Positions 18,438 to 26,526 of a DNA stretch of 35,959 bases are shown piece by piece (within the stretch, counting starts at the first letter, position 1; each line of letters begins with the position of its first letter). The DNA comes from an uncultured Oxalobacteraceae bacterium (lineage in GTDB: Bacteria; Pseudomonadota; Gammaproteobacteria; Burkholderiales; Burkholderiaceae), in NCBI GenBank assembly GCA_946479255.1, contig CAMLFK010000018.1, forward strand, positions 1 through 35,959, in the 5' to 3' direction. The translations under genes were made by a program, and so were the position numbers. Below the pieces are notes generated by a model. The model saw nothing but the letters and a program-made list of their open reading frames with translations. It had not been told where the DNA came from and ran no database searches.

Positions 18438-18460
18438 TAGATGCATTTTCAATGCAACTT
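18438..18460 (-). promoter_or_regulatory. NsrR operator upstream of nsrR (autoregulation)
   Basis: Two arms, TAGATGCATTT and CAATGCAACTT, flank one central base; 8 of 11 positions are paired. This fits the 11-1-11 NsrR site. It starts 40 bases upstream of the chosen nsrR start. The plus-strand DUF2167 gene begins about 100 bases to the other side and could also be affected. Confidence 0.65.
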
Positions 18461-18498
18461 AAAATTTGTTGACATTGAACATCATTAACAAATAAACA

Positions 18499-18529
18499 TT
18501 GAGTAATTTATAAGTACATACGCTACAAT
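18499..18529 (+). promoter_or_regulatory. Candidate promoter of the DUF2167 gene
   Basis: TTGAGT (18499-18504) and TACAAT (18524-18529) have a 19-base spacer, slightly long, in a markedly AT-rich stretch. A TTGACA at 18469-18474 is also present but lacks a good -10. Confidence 0.35.
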
Positions 18530-18561
18530 TTCCAGTTTGACGAAAAGAAAAAGGAACTGCC

Positions 18562-19470
18562 GTGTTGAAACATCTTTCCTATCTCATGCTGATGGCTTGT
18601 GTGCTGCTCGGCGCGCCAGCGGGGGCTGCGGACCCGGCGCCCAAGGCGCCGCCGATGACGGCGGAGCAATTCGAAGCGTCCTTGAATCTTCAACGGGGCA
18701 CCATTGCTTTGCCTGGCGGCCTGGCCAAGCTGAACCTGCCGGAGCAGTTCCGCTATCTGAATCCGTCCGACACCGAGCGGGTACTGTCCGATGCCTGGGG
18801 CAATCCGCGCGGCTTTGCGACCCTGGGCATGATCGTGCCTGCCAACATCAGCCTGCTGAGCGAAGCGAGCTGGGGCGTCATCATCAGTTATGACGCGGAC
18901 GGCCACGTCAGCGACAGCGACGCCGACAGCATCAAATACGACGAACTGCTCAAGACCATGCAGCAAGATATCCTGGATGGCAACGCCACTCGCAAGGAGC
19001 AGGGCTATCCTGCCATGTCGTTGCTCGGCTGGGCCGAACCGCCGCGCTATGACAAGGCCACCCACAAGATGTACTGGGCCAAGAAACTGAAAACGGAAGG
19101 TTCCGACGGAACCGGGCTGAACTACAACATCCGCGTGCTGGGCCGCGAAGGCGTGCTGGTGCTCAACGCCGTGGCCGACATGGGCCAGATCGGCGCGATC
19201 AGGGAGCTGATGCCGGTCGTGACCGCCAGCACCGAATTCACGCCGGGCAACCGCTACGCCGATTACGACAGCAGCACCGACAAGACCGCCGAGTACGGCC
19301 TGGCCGCGCTGGTGGCCGGCGGCGCGGCTGCCAAGCTGGGCTTGTTCGGCAAGCTGTTCGCCTTGCTGCTGGCGTTCAAAAAAGTGATTTTCTTCGCCGT
19401 CGCCGGCCTGGGCGCCTGGCTGTTCAAGCGCTGGAAAAACAAGCCGGCGGTGGACTTGGCCAAACGCTAG
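18562..19470 (+). CDS. DUF2167 family membrane protein
   Basis: A 302-residue protein starting at GTG 18562 after the ribosome site AAGGAA. A signal peptide (MLKHLSYLMLMACVLLG, cut near GAA/DPAP) leads into a periplasmic domain of about 230 residues, with YRYLNPSDTERVL-like (FRYLNPSDTERVL), WGNPRGFATLGMIVP and WGVIISYDADGHVSDSDAD. It ends in hydrophobic segments at about 255-290 (LGLFGKLFALLLAFKKVIFF and AVAGLGAWLF) with a basic cytoplasmic tail. This is the pattern of DUF2167, whose function is not established. It faces away from nsrR; a link to NO is possible only through the shared AT-rich intergenic region. Confidence 0.85.
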   Translation: MLKHLSYLMLMACVLLGAPAGAADPAPKAPPMTAEQFEASLNLQRGTIALPGGLAKLNLPEQFRYLNPSDTERVLSDAWGNPRGFATLGMIVPANISLLSEASWGVIISYDADGHVSDSDADSIKYDELLKTMQQDILDGNATRKEQGYPAMSLLGWAEPPRYDKATHKMYWAKKLKTEGSDGTGLNYNIRVLGREGVLVLNAVADMGQIGAIRELMPVVTASTEFTPGNRYADYDSSTDKTAEYGLAALVAGGAAAKLGLFGKLFALLLAFKKVIFFAVAGLGAWLFKRWKNKPAVDLAKR

Positions 19471-19490
19471 CTTCCACCCGGCGATGTCTG

Positions 19491-19517
19491 TTGATAAATG
19501 GTTTTACCCCCTATAAT
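19491..19517 (+). promoter_or_regulatory. Candidate promoter of the amino-acid permease
   Basis: TTGATA (19491-19496) and a perfect TATAAT (19512-19517) are separated by 15 bases, a short spacer. They lie 40 bases before the chosen GTG start. Confidence 0.5.
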
Positions 19518-19556
19518 CGCGCTACTTCATCACAGCGCCACCACAAGGGACGAACC

Positions 19557-21011
19557 GTGAATCACACCGTAAGCCACAAGCTTCTCCGTACCAAACCGCC
19601 GGCCACCGAGCCAGGCCACCAGACCGGCGGCCTGGTGCGCACCATGGGCCTGTTCCCTCTGACCATGATCGGCGTCGGCGCCACCATCGGCACCGGCATC
19701 TTTTTCACCATGGTCGAAGCTGTGCCCAAGGCCGGGCCATCGGTCATCCTGTCCTTCCTGATTGCCGCCGTCACCGCCGGATTGACGGCGCTGTGCTATG
19801 CTGAACTGTCGGCCCGGGTACCGGCCTCCGGTTCGTCCTATTCTTTCGCCTACGCCACCGTGGGCGAGTTCGGCGCCTTCATCATGGCCGCCTGCCTGCT
19901 GCTCGAATATGGCCTGGCGGCCAGCGCGACCGCGATCGGCTGGTCGGATTACCTGAATAATTTTCTCAGCCACGCGATCGGCTGGCAGATTCCCGAAACC
20001 TTGCGCACGCCGATGTTCGTGTCCGGCAAGGAGGGACTGGAAATCCAGGCCGGCCACTTCAACCTGCCGCCGGTGCTGCTGGTGATCATGTGCGGCATCC
20101 TGCTGGTGCGCGGCACGCGCGAATCGGCCACCACCAATGCGGTGATGGTGATCGTCAAGCTGCTGATCCTGAGCTTTTTTGTGGCGATCGCGCTGACCGG
20201 TTTTAATGCGGACAATTTCTACCCCTTCTTCAACACCGACAACAGCAAGGGCTTTGCCGGCATGGCCGGCGTGACCGCGGCCGCCGGGACGGTGTTCTTT
20301 TCCTTTATCGGCATCGACACCATCGCCACCGCCGGCGAAGAGGTGCGCGACCCGACCCGCACGGTGCCGGCCGGCATCCTGGCGGCGCTGATCATCGTCA
20401 CGGTGTTCTACATGCTGGTGGCGGTGGCCGCCATCGGCGCGCAGCCGGCGCATATGTTCGAAGGCCAGCAGGCAGGCCTGTCGGTGATCCTCGAAAACGT
20501 CACCGGCAAGGCCTGGCCGGCACTGGTGCTGTCGGCCGGCGCGGTCATTTCGGTGTTCAGCGTGACCTTGGTGACGATTTACGGCCAGACGCGGATTTTG
20601 TACGCGGTTAGCTGCGACGGCCTGATTCCGGCGGTCTTCAAGCGTATCGACCCGCGCACCAATACGCCGAGCGCCAACACGGCCATGGTGTGCGTGGTGG
20701 TGGGGCTGGTGGCCGGCCTGGTGGATTCCACCTACTTGTGGGATATGGTCAGCATGGGCACCTTGACGGCGTTTATCGTGGTGTCGATTGCCGTGCCGGT
20801 GATTCGCCGCAAGCAGGCGCACTTGCAGGTGAAAGGGTTCAAGGTGCCGTTCGGGCCTTACCTGGTGCCGTGCATGAGCGTGCTGGCCTGCCTGTACATC
20901 ATGAAGGATTTGTCGAAGACGACCTTCACCGTGTTCGCCTGCTGGATGGTGGCTGCGGTGCTGATCTATATGGTGTATGGCATGCGTCACAGCCGCTTGA
21001 ACGGCAAGTGA
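19557..21011 (+). CDS. APC superfamily amino-acid permease, cationic amino-acid transporter (CAT) type
   Basis: A 484-residue inner-membrane transporter with about 12-14 hydrophobic segments. TM1 carries the APC substrate motif IGVGATIGTGIF. The region ALCYAELSARVPASGSSYSF and LLEYGLAASATAIGWSDYL is characteristic of the CAT/YhdG branch. I chose GTG 19557 because AAGGGA precedes it by six bases. A longer frame from 19491 would be translated from inside the promoter. Known relatives carry basic or neutral amino acids; arginine would fit the AST cluster nearby, but specificity cannot be read from sequence. Its last 25 bases overlap the 3' end of the convergent racemase gene. Confidence 0.85.
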   Translation: MNHTVSHKLLRTKPPATEPGHQTGGLVRTMGLFPLTMIGVGATIGTGIFFTMVEAVPKAGPSVILSFLIAAVTAGLTALCYAELSARVPASGSSYSFAYATVGEFGAFIMAACLLLEYGLAASATAIGWSDYLNNFLSHAIGWQIPETLRTPMFVSGKEGLEIQAGHFNLPPVLLVIMCGILLVRGTRESATTNAVMVIVKLLILSFFVAIALTGFNADNFYPFFNTDNSKGFAGMAGVTAAAGTVFFSFIGIDTIATAGEEVRDPTRTVPAGILAALIIVTVFYMLVAVAAIGAQPAHMFEGQQAGLSVILENVTGKAWPALVLSAGAVISVFSVTLVTIYGQTRILYAVSCDGLIPAVFKRIDPRTNTPSANTAMVCVVVGLVAGLVDSTYLWDMVSMGTLTAFIVVSIAVPVIRRKQAHLQVKGFKVPFGPYLVPCMSVLACLYIMKDLSKTTFTVFACWMVAAVLIYMVYGMRHSRLNGK

Positions 21012-22462
21012 GGATTGCTTGCCGCTTCGCGTGCAAGCGCGACACAGCGCCGCGCCAGGATGGCGGTGGGATCGAGCAGCACGACTGCTCGTCCCCCGAC
21101 CTCATAGTGCGGGTGTTCCGGCAACACGAGCGGTAATTCCGTACACCCAAGAATCGCCACGCTGGCGCCCTGTTCGGCCAGGTGGGCCAGTGCCTTGAGC
21201 AGCGCCTCCTTGCACGGACCGTCCGCGAAGCCCGCCTTGACGCCCTGGCTGCCGTAAATCGTTTCCATCACCAGCGCCTGATGGTCCGCGTCGGGGACCA
21301 GCAGTTCAAAGGCATTCCCGCGCGCCGCCTCGTGGTAGACGCCACTGGCAATCGTCCCTGTCGTGGCCAGCAAACCCACCTTGCTGTGCTCGGGGTAATG
21401 GCTGGTAATGTGCCGGATCGTTTCCGACAGCATGTTCACGATGGGAATGGATAAGCTGGCCTGGATGCGGGCCACATAGGCATGGGCGGTGTTGCAGGGC
21501 ATGGCCACCGCACTGGCGCCGTTCGCTTCCAGCCGTTTGCAGGCGGAATACAGGGCGAGCGTAGGGTCCGAGCCCTTGCCGATCAGATTGGCGGTACGGT
21601 CCGGTATCTGCGGATTGTGGTCGACGATCAGGCGGATGTGATCCTGGTCGCGTTCGGCCGAGGTGTTGCGTACGATCTTTTGCATGAAGTCGACTGTCGC
21701 GGCCGGTCCGATGCCGCCGACAATGCCCAGCTTGAAGCCTTCCGCGCGGTATTGCTCCTGATGGGCGAGCGCGAACTCCGCGTACACCTGGTGCGCATCG
21801 AGCACCGGCAAGCCGCGTTGCGCCAATACCTCCGCCACCGCCGCAATCTCGCTGTTGCCGGGAATGATGAGATCAACGCCCTGTGCCAGCAGCTCTTCGC
21901 AGGCGCGCTGCAGCTTGTCGATGGCATCGTTGGAATGGCCTACAAGCAAGCCCTGGGGACCATAGATGGCCGGCACCACGGTGTTTTCATGGGTGTCCCT
22001 GGAGACGTAGGCCAGGGTCTGGTCGGGAAAATAGCGCTCAAACAGCTTGTTTTCGCGGACATAGCTCGTGCACAGGATGCCAAGGCGCCGGGCCCTTGGG
22101 CTTCGGTCGACGTGCTCCGCCAGGGCCGTCATCATGTTCAGGATGGGGACCTGCAATTCGGCGCGCAACTCGTCCATGAAGGTGTGGCTCATGAAGCAGG
22201 GCAGCAGCACACTGTCGGCTTTGGTCTGGGCCAGCAGGGCGATGGTGTCGTAGAGGTACAGCGCGCGTCCGCCCATATCGGTGGGCTCGGCAAAGTTGGC
22301 GTCGGGGCGGTGATAGGCGCGCTGCTCGAGCGTCAACTGATAGCGGTCCGTCTGCGCGCGCAGGCCCAGGGCCCTGACCAGCTTGAAGTAGAGATCGGCG
22401 CTGGACAGCGGACCAAGTCCCCCGATGACGGCAAGGTGACGTGAGGCGGCAATTGGTGTCAT
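20987..22462 (-). CDS. Tandem-domain aspartate/glutamate racemase family protein
   Basis: A 491-residue fusion of two Asp/Glu racemase domains, about 9-235 and 244-475; each starts with the family glycine motif (LAVIGGLGPLSSADLY and LGIVGGIGPAATVDFM). PLP-independent racemases use one cysteine per lobe. Domain 2 has both: C323 in MPCNTAHAY and C440 in LGCTELPLV. Domain 1 has only C89 in LLPCFMSHT; the second site reads PGNSEIAAV, with N203 at the cysteine position. Domain 1 may therefore be inactive, altered or regulatory. ATG 22462 is preferred over 22495, though neither has a strong ribosome site. The gene diverges from a LysR regulator followed by aspartase and a symporter, so D-/L-aspartate interconversion is plausible. 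Hydantoin or maleate isomerase relatives cannot be excluded. Confidence 0.82.
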   Translation of the reverse strand: MTPIAASRHLAVIGGLGPLSSADLYFKLVRALGLRAQTDRYQLTLEQRAYHRPDANFAEPTDMGGRALYLYDTIALLAQTKADSVLLPCFMSHTFMDELRAELQVPILNMMTALAEHVDRSPRARRLGILCTSYVRENKLFERYFPDQTLAYVSRDTHENTVVPAIYGPQGLLVGHSNDAIDKLQRACEELLAQGVDLIIPGNSEIAAVAEVLAQRGLPVLDAHQVYAEFALAHQEQYRAEGFKLGIVGGIGPAATVDFMQKIVRNTSAERDQDHIRLIVDHNPQIPDRTANLIGKGSDPTLALYSACKRLEANGASAVAMPCNTAHAYVARIQASLSIPIVNMLSETIRHITSHYPEHSKVGLLATTGTIASGVYHEAARGNAFELLVPDADHQALVMETIYGSQGVKAGFADGPCKEALLKALAHLAEQGASVAILGCTELPLVLPEHPHYEVGGRAVVLLDPTAILARRCVALAREAASNPHLPFKRL

Positions 22463-22491
22463 GCCTGAAACGATACACCGTCGTGCGTCGG

Positions 22492-22520
22492 GCATGATGC
22501 AAATTCCGCATGCGTCATGC
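22492..22520. promoter_or_regulatory. Inverted repeat in divergent racemase-LysR intergenic region
   Basis: GCATGATGC (22492-22500) and GCGTCATGC (22512-22520) are inverted arms with 8 of 9 positions paired and an 11-base spacer. Placement between a LysR gene and its divergent neighbour is typical of a LysR-type operator. It would lie 30-58 bases before the racemase start. If the longer racemase start (22495) is used, the first arm would fall in the coding sequence. A TATAAT for the LysR gene lies at 22552-22557. Confidence 0.55.
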
Positions 22521-22581
22521 TTAATGGGAATACTTGCACCGCTACTCGTCCTATAATTCCTGAAATGGCTGGGGGCGGACT

Positions 22582-23472
22582 ATGGATATCAAATGGCTGG
22601 AAGACTTTCTGAGCCTGACACAAACGCGCAATTTTTCCAGGTCCGCGCAAGAGCGCAACGTGACCCAGTCCGCGCTCTCCCGGCGCATTCAGTCGCTGGA
22701 GGCATGGGTGGGCGCCGCCCTGGTCGACCGCAGCACCTACCCGCTGACACTGACGCCGGCCGGGAAACTGTTCAGCGCTTCGGCCAGCGAAGCCATGCGG
22801 CTGCTGAACGACTCGCGCGCCATGCTGCGCGTGCAGGAGACCGACGATCACGTGCTGCGCGTCTCCGCCGGACATGCCCTGTCGCTGAATTTCTTTCCCA
22901 ATTGGTTGAGTTCGGTACAGTCCTGGTATGGGCCCTTGCGCGCCCGCATTCTGCCCGCCAATGTGCACGATTCGGTGCTGTCCCTGGTCGAAGGCAATTG
23001 CGACCTGCTGCTGTGCTATCACCATCCGGATCTGCCGGTCGAACTCGATCCCAAGCGCTTCGAGTATCTGATCCTGGGTGTGGAAACCGTCATGCCGGTC
23101 TCGATCCCCAACCGGGCGGGATCGGCCGCGTTCGCCTTGCCCGGCAGTAAAACGGCGCCGATACCCCACCTTGCATATACCGCCACCTCGTTCTTCGGCC
23201 GCGTCACGCAACGCATCCTGGGCCATGTGGAGCAAGCGGCCTGCCTGCAGAGCTGCTACGAAACCGACCTGGCGGAATTGTTGAAAACCATGGCGCTGGC
23301 CGGGCAGGGACTGGCATGGCTGCCCGACAGTTGCATCGGCAACGAGCTGGGAGAAGGCAAGCTGGTCAGGGCGGGTGGCGAGCAATGGACCATGCGCATG
23401 GAGATTCGCCTGTTCCGCGCCATCGACCACCGCAAGCCCATGCTGGACAAGCTGTGGGAAAACCTGCGCTGA
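22582..23472 (+). CDS. LysR-family regulator, HypT/YjiE-like
   Basis: A 296-residue LysR regulator. The winged helix-turn-helix is at 1-65 (IKWLEDFLSLTQTRNFSRSA, then NVTQSALSRRIQSLE). The effector domain includes SAGHALSLNFFPNWL, LVEGNCDLLLCYHH and LAELLKTMALAGQGLAWLP. These segments resemble E. coli HypT (YjiE) as I recall it, a hypochlorite-responsive activator, more than classical catabolic LysR proteins. It is divergent from the racemase and 112 bases upstream of aspA, so it probably controls both sides. Whether it senses aspartate, an oxidant or something else is unknown. GGGGGCGG gives a ribosome site. Confidence 0.88.
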   Translation: MDIKWLEDFLSLTQTRNFSRSAQERNVTQSALSRRIQSLEAWVGAALVDRSTYPLTLTPAGKLFSASASEAMRLLNDSRAMLRVQETDDHVLRVSAGHALSLNFFPNWLSSVQSWYGPLRARILPANVHDSVLSLVEGNCDLLLCYHHPDLPVELDPKRFEYLILGVETVMPVSIPNRAGSAAFALPGSKTAPIPHLAYTATSFFGRVTQRILGHVEQAACLQSCYETDLAELLKTMALAGQGLAWLPDSCIGNELGEGKLVRAGGEQWTMRMEIRLFRAIDHRKPMLDKLWENLR

Positions 23473-23584
23473 CGGGCTTCATTCCGCCCGCGCATTTATC
23501 TATGCCGCATCCGAATAGTTGAGCATCACGCCGTCCCTAGAATGAATTTGTCGACTTTCCGACGGGTTCATCAAAGGGATCAGC

Positions 23585-25000
23585 ATGTCAGCCATTCAAT
23601 ATCGCATCGAGAAAGACCTCATCGGCGAGCGCGCCGTGCCAAGCGAGGCCTACTACGGCGTCCACACCTTGCGTGCCGTCGAGAACTTCCCCATCAGTGG
23701 CATCCGGATCGGCCAATACCCTGCGCTGATCAAGGCGCTGGCGGCCGTCAAGCAGGCCGCCGCCCTTGCCAACCAGCGGCTCGGCCTACTGGACAGTGAG
23801 CTCGCCGGCGCCATCATCGCGGCATGCCAGGAAATTGGGGGCGGCAAGCTGCATGAGCAGTTCGTGGTCGACGTCATCCAGGGCGGCGCCGGTACCTCCA
23901 CCAATATGAACGCCAATGAGGTCATCGCCAATCGCGCGCTGGAGTTGCTGGGGCATCCGCGCGGCGCTTATCAGATCCTGCACCCGAACGAGCATGTCAA
24001 TCTGGGCCAGAGCACGAATGACGTCTATCCCACGGCGCTGCGCTTGGCGGCCTTTGCCCAGGTACAGGATCTGCTCGATGCGATGGAAACGCTGGGCGCA
24101 TCCTTCAGCGCCAAGGGAGCCGAGTTTGCCGGCGTGCTGAAGATGGGCCGTACCCAGCTGCAGGATGCGGTCCCGATGACCTTGGGGCAGGAGTTCAATA
24201 CCTACGCCCGCATGCTCGCGGACGACAAGGCATTGCTGCGCGAAGCGGCGGGCTTGCTGCGTGAAATCAGCCTGGGCGGCACCGCGATCGGCACCGGCAT
24301 CAACTGCCACCCCGACTATGCGCGCACGGTCTGCGCCGCACTGGCCGAGGTGCTGGACCTTCCGTTGACGACCGCGCCGGACCTGATCTCCGCGACCCAG
24401 GACGTCGGCGGCTTCGTTCAGCTGTCCGGCAGCCTGAAACGCTTCGCGCTGCGCCTGTCCAAGATCTGCAATGACCTGCGCCTGCTCTCCAGCGGTCCGC
24501 GCGCCGGCTTCGGCGAAATCAAGCTGCCTGCCATGCAGGCCGGTTCGAGCATCATGCCGGGCAAGGTCAACCCGGTCATCCCGGAGACCGTCAACCAGAT
24601 CGCCTTCGCGGTACTCGGCAACGATGTGACGATCAGTTTTGCGGCCGAAGGCGGCCAGCTCCAGTTGAATGCCTTTGAACCGGTGATTGCGCACGCGCTG
24701 TTTTCCAGCATCTCGCAGCTGGCAGCCGGCTGCCGCGTGCTCGCCAGCCGCTGCGTCGATGGCATCACGGCCAATGAAGATCATCTGCAAGCCTACGTGG
24801 ACAACTCCATCGGCCTGGTCACCGCTCTGAATCCCTACATCGGCTACGAAGCGGCTACCCGCCTGGCGCGCGACGCGCTGTCGAGCGGCCGCAGCATCCG
24901 CCAACTGGTGCTGGAGGGCGAGCTGCTCACCATCGCCGAGCTGGACCACGTGCTGCAGCCGGCCAGCCTGACCCAGCCACGGTCCGTGGTCACAGCCTGA
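23585..25000 (+). CDS. aspA: Aspartate ammonia-lyase (aspartase)
   Basis: A 471-residue member of the aspartase/fumarase superfamily, which converts L-aspartate to fumarate and ammonia. It starts RIEKDLIGERAVPSEAYYGVHTLRAVENFPIS-like (seen as IEKDLIGERAVPSEAYYGVH), the aspartase form, and has the substrate loop GSSIMPGKVNP at residues 320-330, plus HPNEHVNLGQSTNDVYPTA. Length fits AspA (about 470-478). The ribosome site AAAGGG (23573-23578) supports ATG 23585. A possible -10 TAGAAT is at 23538-23543 with no good -35, consistent with LysR activation. The stop overlaps by one base an ATG of the next frame, the symporter, so the two form an operon. Fumarase C is the main alternative; the N-terminus argues for aspartase. 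Confidence 0.93.
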   Translation: MSAIQYRIEKDLIGERAVPSEAYYGVHTLRAVENFPISGIRIGQYPALIKALAAVKQAAALANQRLGLLDSELAGAIIAACQEIGGGKLHEQFVVDVIQGGAGTSTNMNANEVIANRALELLGHPRGAYQILHPNEHVNLGQSTNDVYPTALRLAAFAQVQDLLDAMETLGASFSAKGAEFAGVLKMGRTQLQDAVPMTLGQEFNTYARMLADDKALLREAAGLLREISLGGTAIGTGINCHPDYARTVCAALAEVLDLPLTTAPDLISATQDVGGFVQLSGSLKRFALRLSKICNDLRLLSSGPRAGFGEIKLPAMQAGSSIMPGKVNPVIPETVNQIAFAVLGNDVTISFAAEGGQLQLNAFEPVIAHALFSSISQLAAGCRVLASRCVDGITANEDHLQAYVDNSIGLVTALNPYIGYEAATRLARDALSSGRSIRQLVLEGELLTIAELDHVLQPASLTQPRSVVTA

Positions 25001-25017
25001 TGCTGAAGGAGAGCGGA

Positions 25018-26307
25018 GTGAGACGCATAAATTTGACAACATGGATCATGGTGGGGATGGTACTGGGCGTCGCTGTTGGAGCAGCGTGCCACGGTTTCGC
25101 CGCCTCACCTGCGGCGGCGAAGGAAATCGCCGGCTACTTCAACATCGTGACGGACGTATTCCTCCGTCTCATCAAGATGATCATCGCCCCGCTGGTGTTT
25201 GCCACGCTGGTCTCCGGCATCGCAGGCATGAATGACAGCAAGGCGCTGGGCCGGGTCGGGTTCAAGGCATTCGCCTGGTTCGTTACGGCGTCCCTGATCT
25301 CGCTCTCGCTGGGCATGTTTTTCGCAAACCTGCTGCAGCCGGGGCAATCGCTGGGCCTGGCCTTGCCGGCAGCCGATGCAACTACCAAACTGGCCACGGC
25401 AAGTTTCAGCCTGAAGGATTTTGTCACCCACTTGGTCCCCAAGAGCATCTTTGAAGCGATGGCGGGCAACCAGATCCTGCAGATCCTCGTGTTCTCGCTG
25501 TTTTTCGGTTGCGCGGCTGCTGCCACGCCGGGTGGTGCGAGCACCGTCGTCAAATTCACCGACGAACTGGCGCATATCATGCTGACCCTGACCGGCTATG
25601 TGATGAAGATCGCCCCGATCGCCGTGCTGGCCGCGCTCGCGTCCGCCATTACCGTGCAGGGACTGGATGTGCTGGGCACCTATGGCAAATTACTGAGCAG
25701 CTTCTTCCTGGGCTTGTCCTCATTGTGGATAGTCTTGATCGCAGCCGGTTTCCTGTTCCTGGGAGCGCGGATGTTCGAGCTGGTCAAATTGCTGCGCGAG
25801 CCGGTGCTGCTCGGGTTTTCGACTGCCAGCAGCGAGTCCGCCTATCCCAAACTGATGGAGCGCCTGGAGAAATTCGGCGTCAGCAATAAGGTGACCAGCT
25901 TTGTCTTGCCCTTGGGGTACTCGTTCAACCTGGACGGTTCAATGATGTATCAAGCCTTCGCCGCCTTGTTCGTGGCGCAGGCGTACGGGATTGAGATGCC
26001 GTTCGGCCAGCAGTTGACCATGCTGCTGGTGCTGATGATCAGCAGCAAAGGAATGGCTGGGGTGCCGCGGGGTTCGCTGGTCGTCGTTGCCGCTGTGTTG
26101 CCGATGTTTGGCTTGCCAGAGGCCGGCATCCTGCTGATTATGGCCATCGATCAGATCCTGGATATGGCGCGTACCGGGACCAATGTGCTGGGTAACGGGA
26201 TTGCGACGGCGGTTATCGGCAAGTGGGAGGACAAGCGGATGCCGGCTGGGTCGGTGAGCACGATTTATCCGAGTCCTGCGGAGGATATTGCTGTCGCAAC
26301 GCGATAG
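25018..26307 (+). CDS. DAACS family dicarboxylate/amino acid:cation symporter
   Basis: A 429-residue inner-membrane symporter of the GltP/DctA family. Hydrophobic segments span the protein. The substrate site reads GFSTASSESAYPKLMERL (hairpin 1), GYSFNLDGSMMYQA (TM7) and QILDMARTGTNVLGN (TM8). The D-M-A-R arrangement matches the aspartate-binding Asp and Arg of GltPh, so acidic amino acids or C4-dicarboxylates are the likely cargo. I chose GTG 25018 because AAGGAG lies six bases upstream; ATG 25000, overlapping the aspA stop, would add six residues. Coupling to aspartase suggests aspartate import, perhaps with fumarate/succinate export. A bidirectional terminator lies downstream. Confidence 0.9.
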   Translation: MRRINLTTWIMVGMVLGVAVGAACHGFAASPAAAKEIAGYFNIVTDVFLRLIKMIIAPLVFATLVSGIAGMNDSKALGRVGFKAFAWFVTASLISLSLGMFFANLLQPGQSLGLALPAADATTKLATASFSLKDFVTHLVPKSIFEAMAGNQILQILVFSLFFGCAAAATPGGASTVVKFTDELAHIMLTLTGYVMKIAPIAVLAALASAITVQGLDVLGTYGKLLSSFFLGLSSLWIVLIAAGFLFLGARMFELVKLLREPVLLGFSTASSESAYPKLMERLEKFGVSNKVTSFVLPLGYSFNLDGSMMYQAFAALFVAQAYGIEMPFGQQLTMLLVLMISSKGMAGVPRGSLVVVAAVLPMFGLPEAGILLIMAIDQILDMARTGTNVLGNGIATAVIGKWEDKRMPAGSVSTIYPSPAEDIAVATR

Positions 26308-26347
26308 ACCGGCAAGTACGCTCATTAAACTGCCGCAGCACTTAGAG

Positions 26348-26450
26348 CCGTCATCCCCGCGAAGGCGGGGACCCATAGCACGCCAGCTCAGAGAGCGAGT
26401 ATCACTCAGCGCGAAAGTGGTATGGGTTCCCGCCTGCGCGGGAATGACGG
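26348..26450. repeat. REP/MITE-like inverted repeat element
   Basis: Two 30-base arms (26348-26377 and 26421-26450) are inverted copies with 27 of 30 positions matching, around a 43-base centre. The arms begin CCGTCAT and contain CCCGCG and GGCGGG blocks ending in ACCCATA, a style of dispersed intergenic repeat seen in many beta- and gammaproteobacteria and in Neisseria. There is no coding capacity. It lies downstream of the symporter gene and may fold in its mRNA tail. Confidence 0.75.
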
Positions 26451-26476
26451 TTTTTAGGTTGATGGCCGATTAGCAC

Positions 26477-26506
26477 GAAAAAAACCGCGGCAAGCCGCGG
26501 TTTTTT
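26477..26506. terminator. Bidirectional intrinsic terminator
   Basis: A perfect 7-bp stem CCGCGGC/GCCGCGG (26485-26491, 26494-26500) with a two-base AA loop is flanked by seven A and six T. It can end both the symporter operon on the plus strand and the convergent S46 peptidase gene on the minus strand. Confidence 0.88.
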
Positions 26507-26526
26507 CTGTTGGAGCCGGTCGCTGC

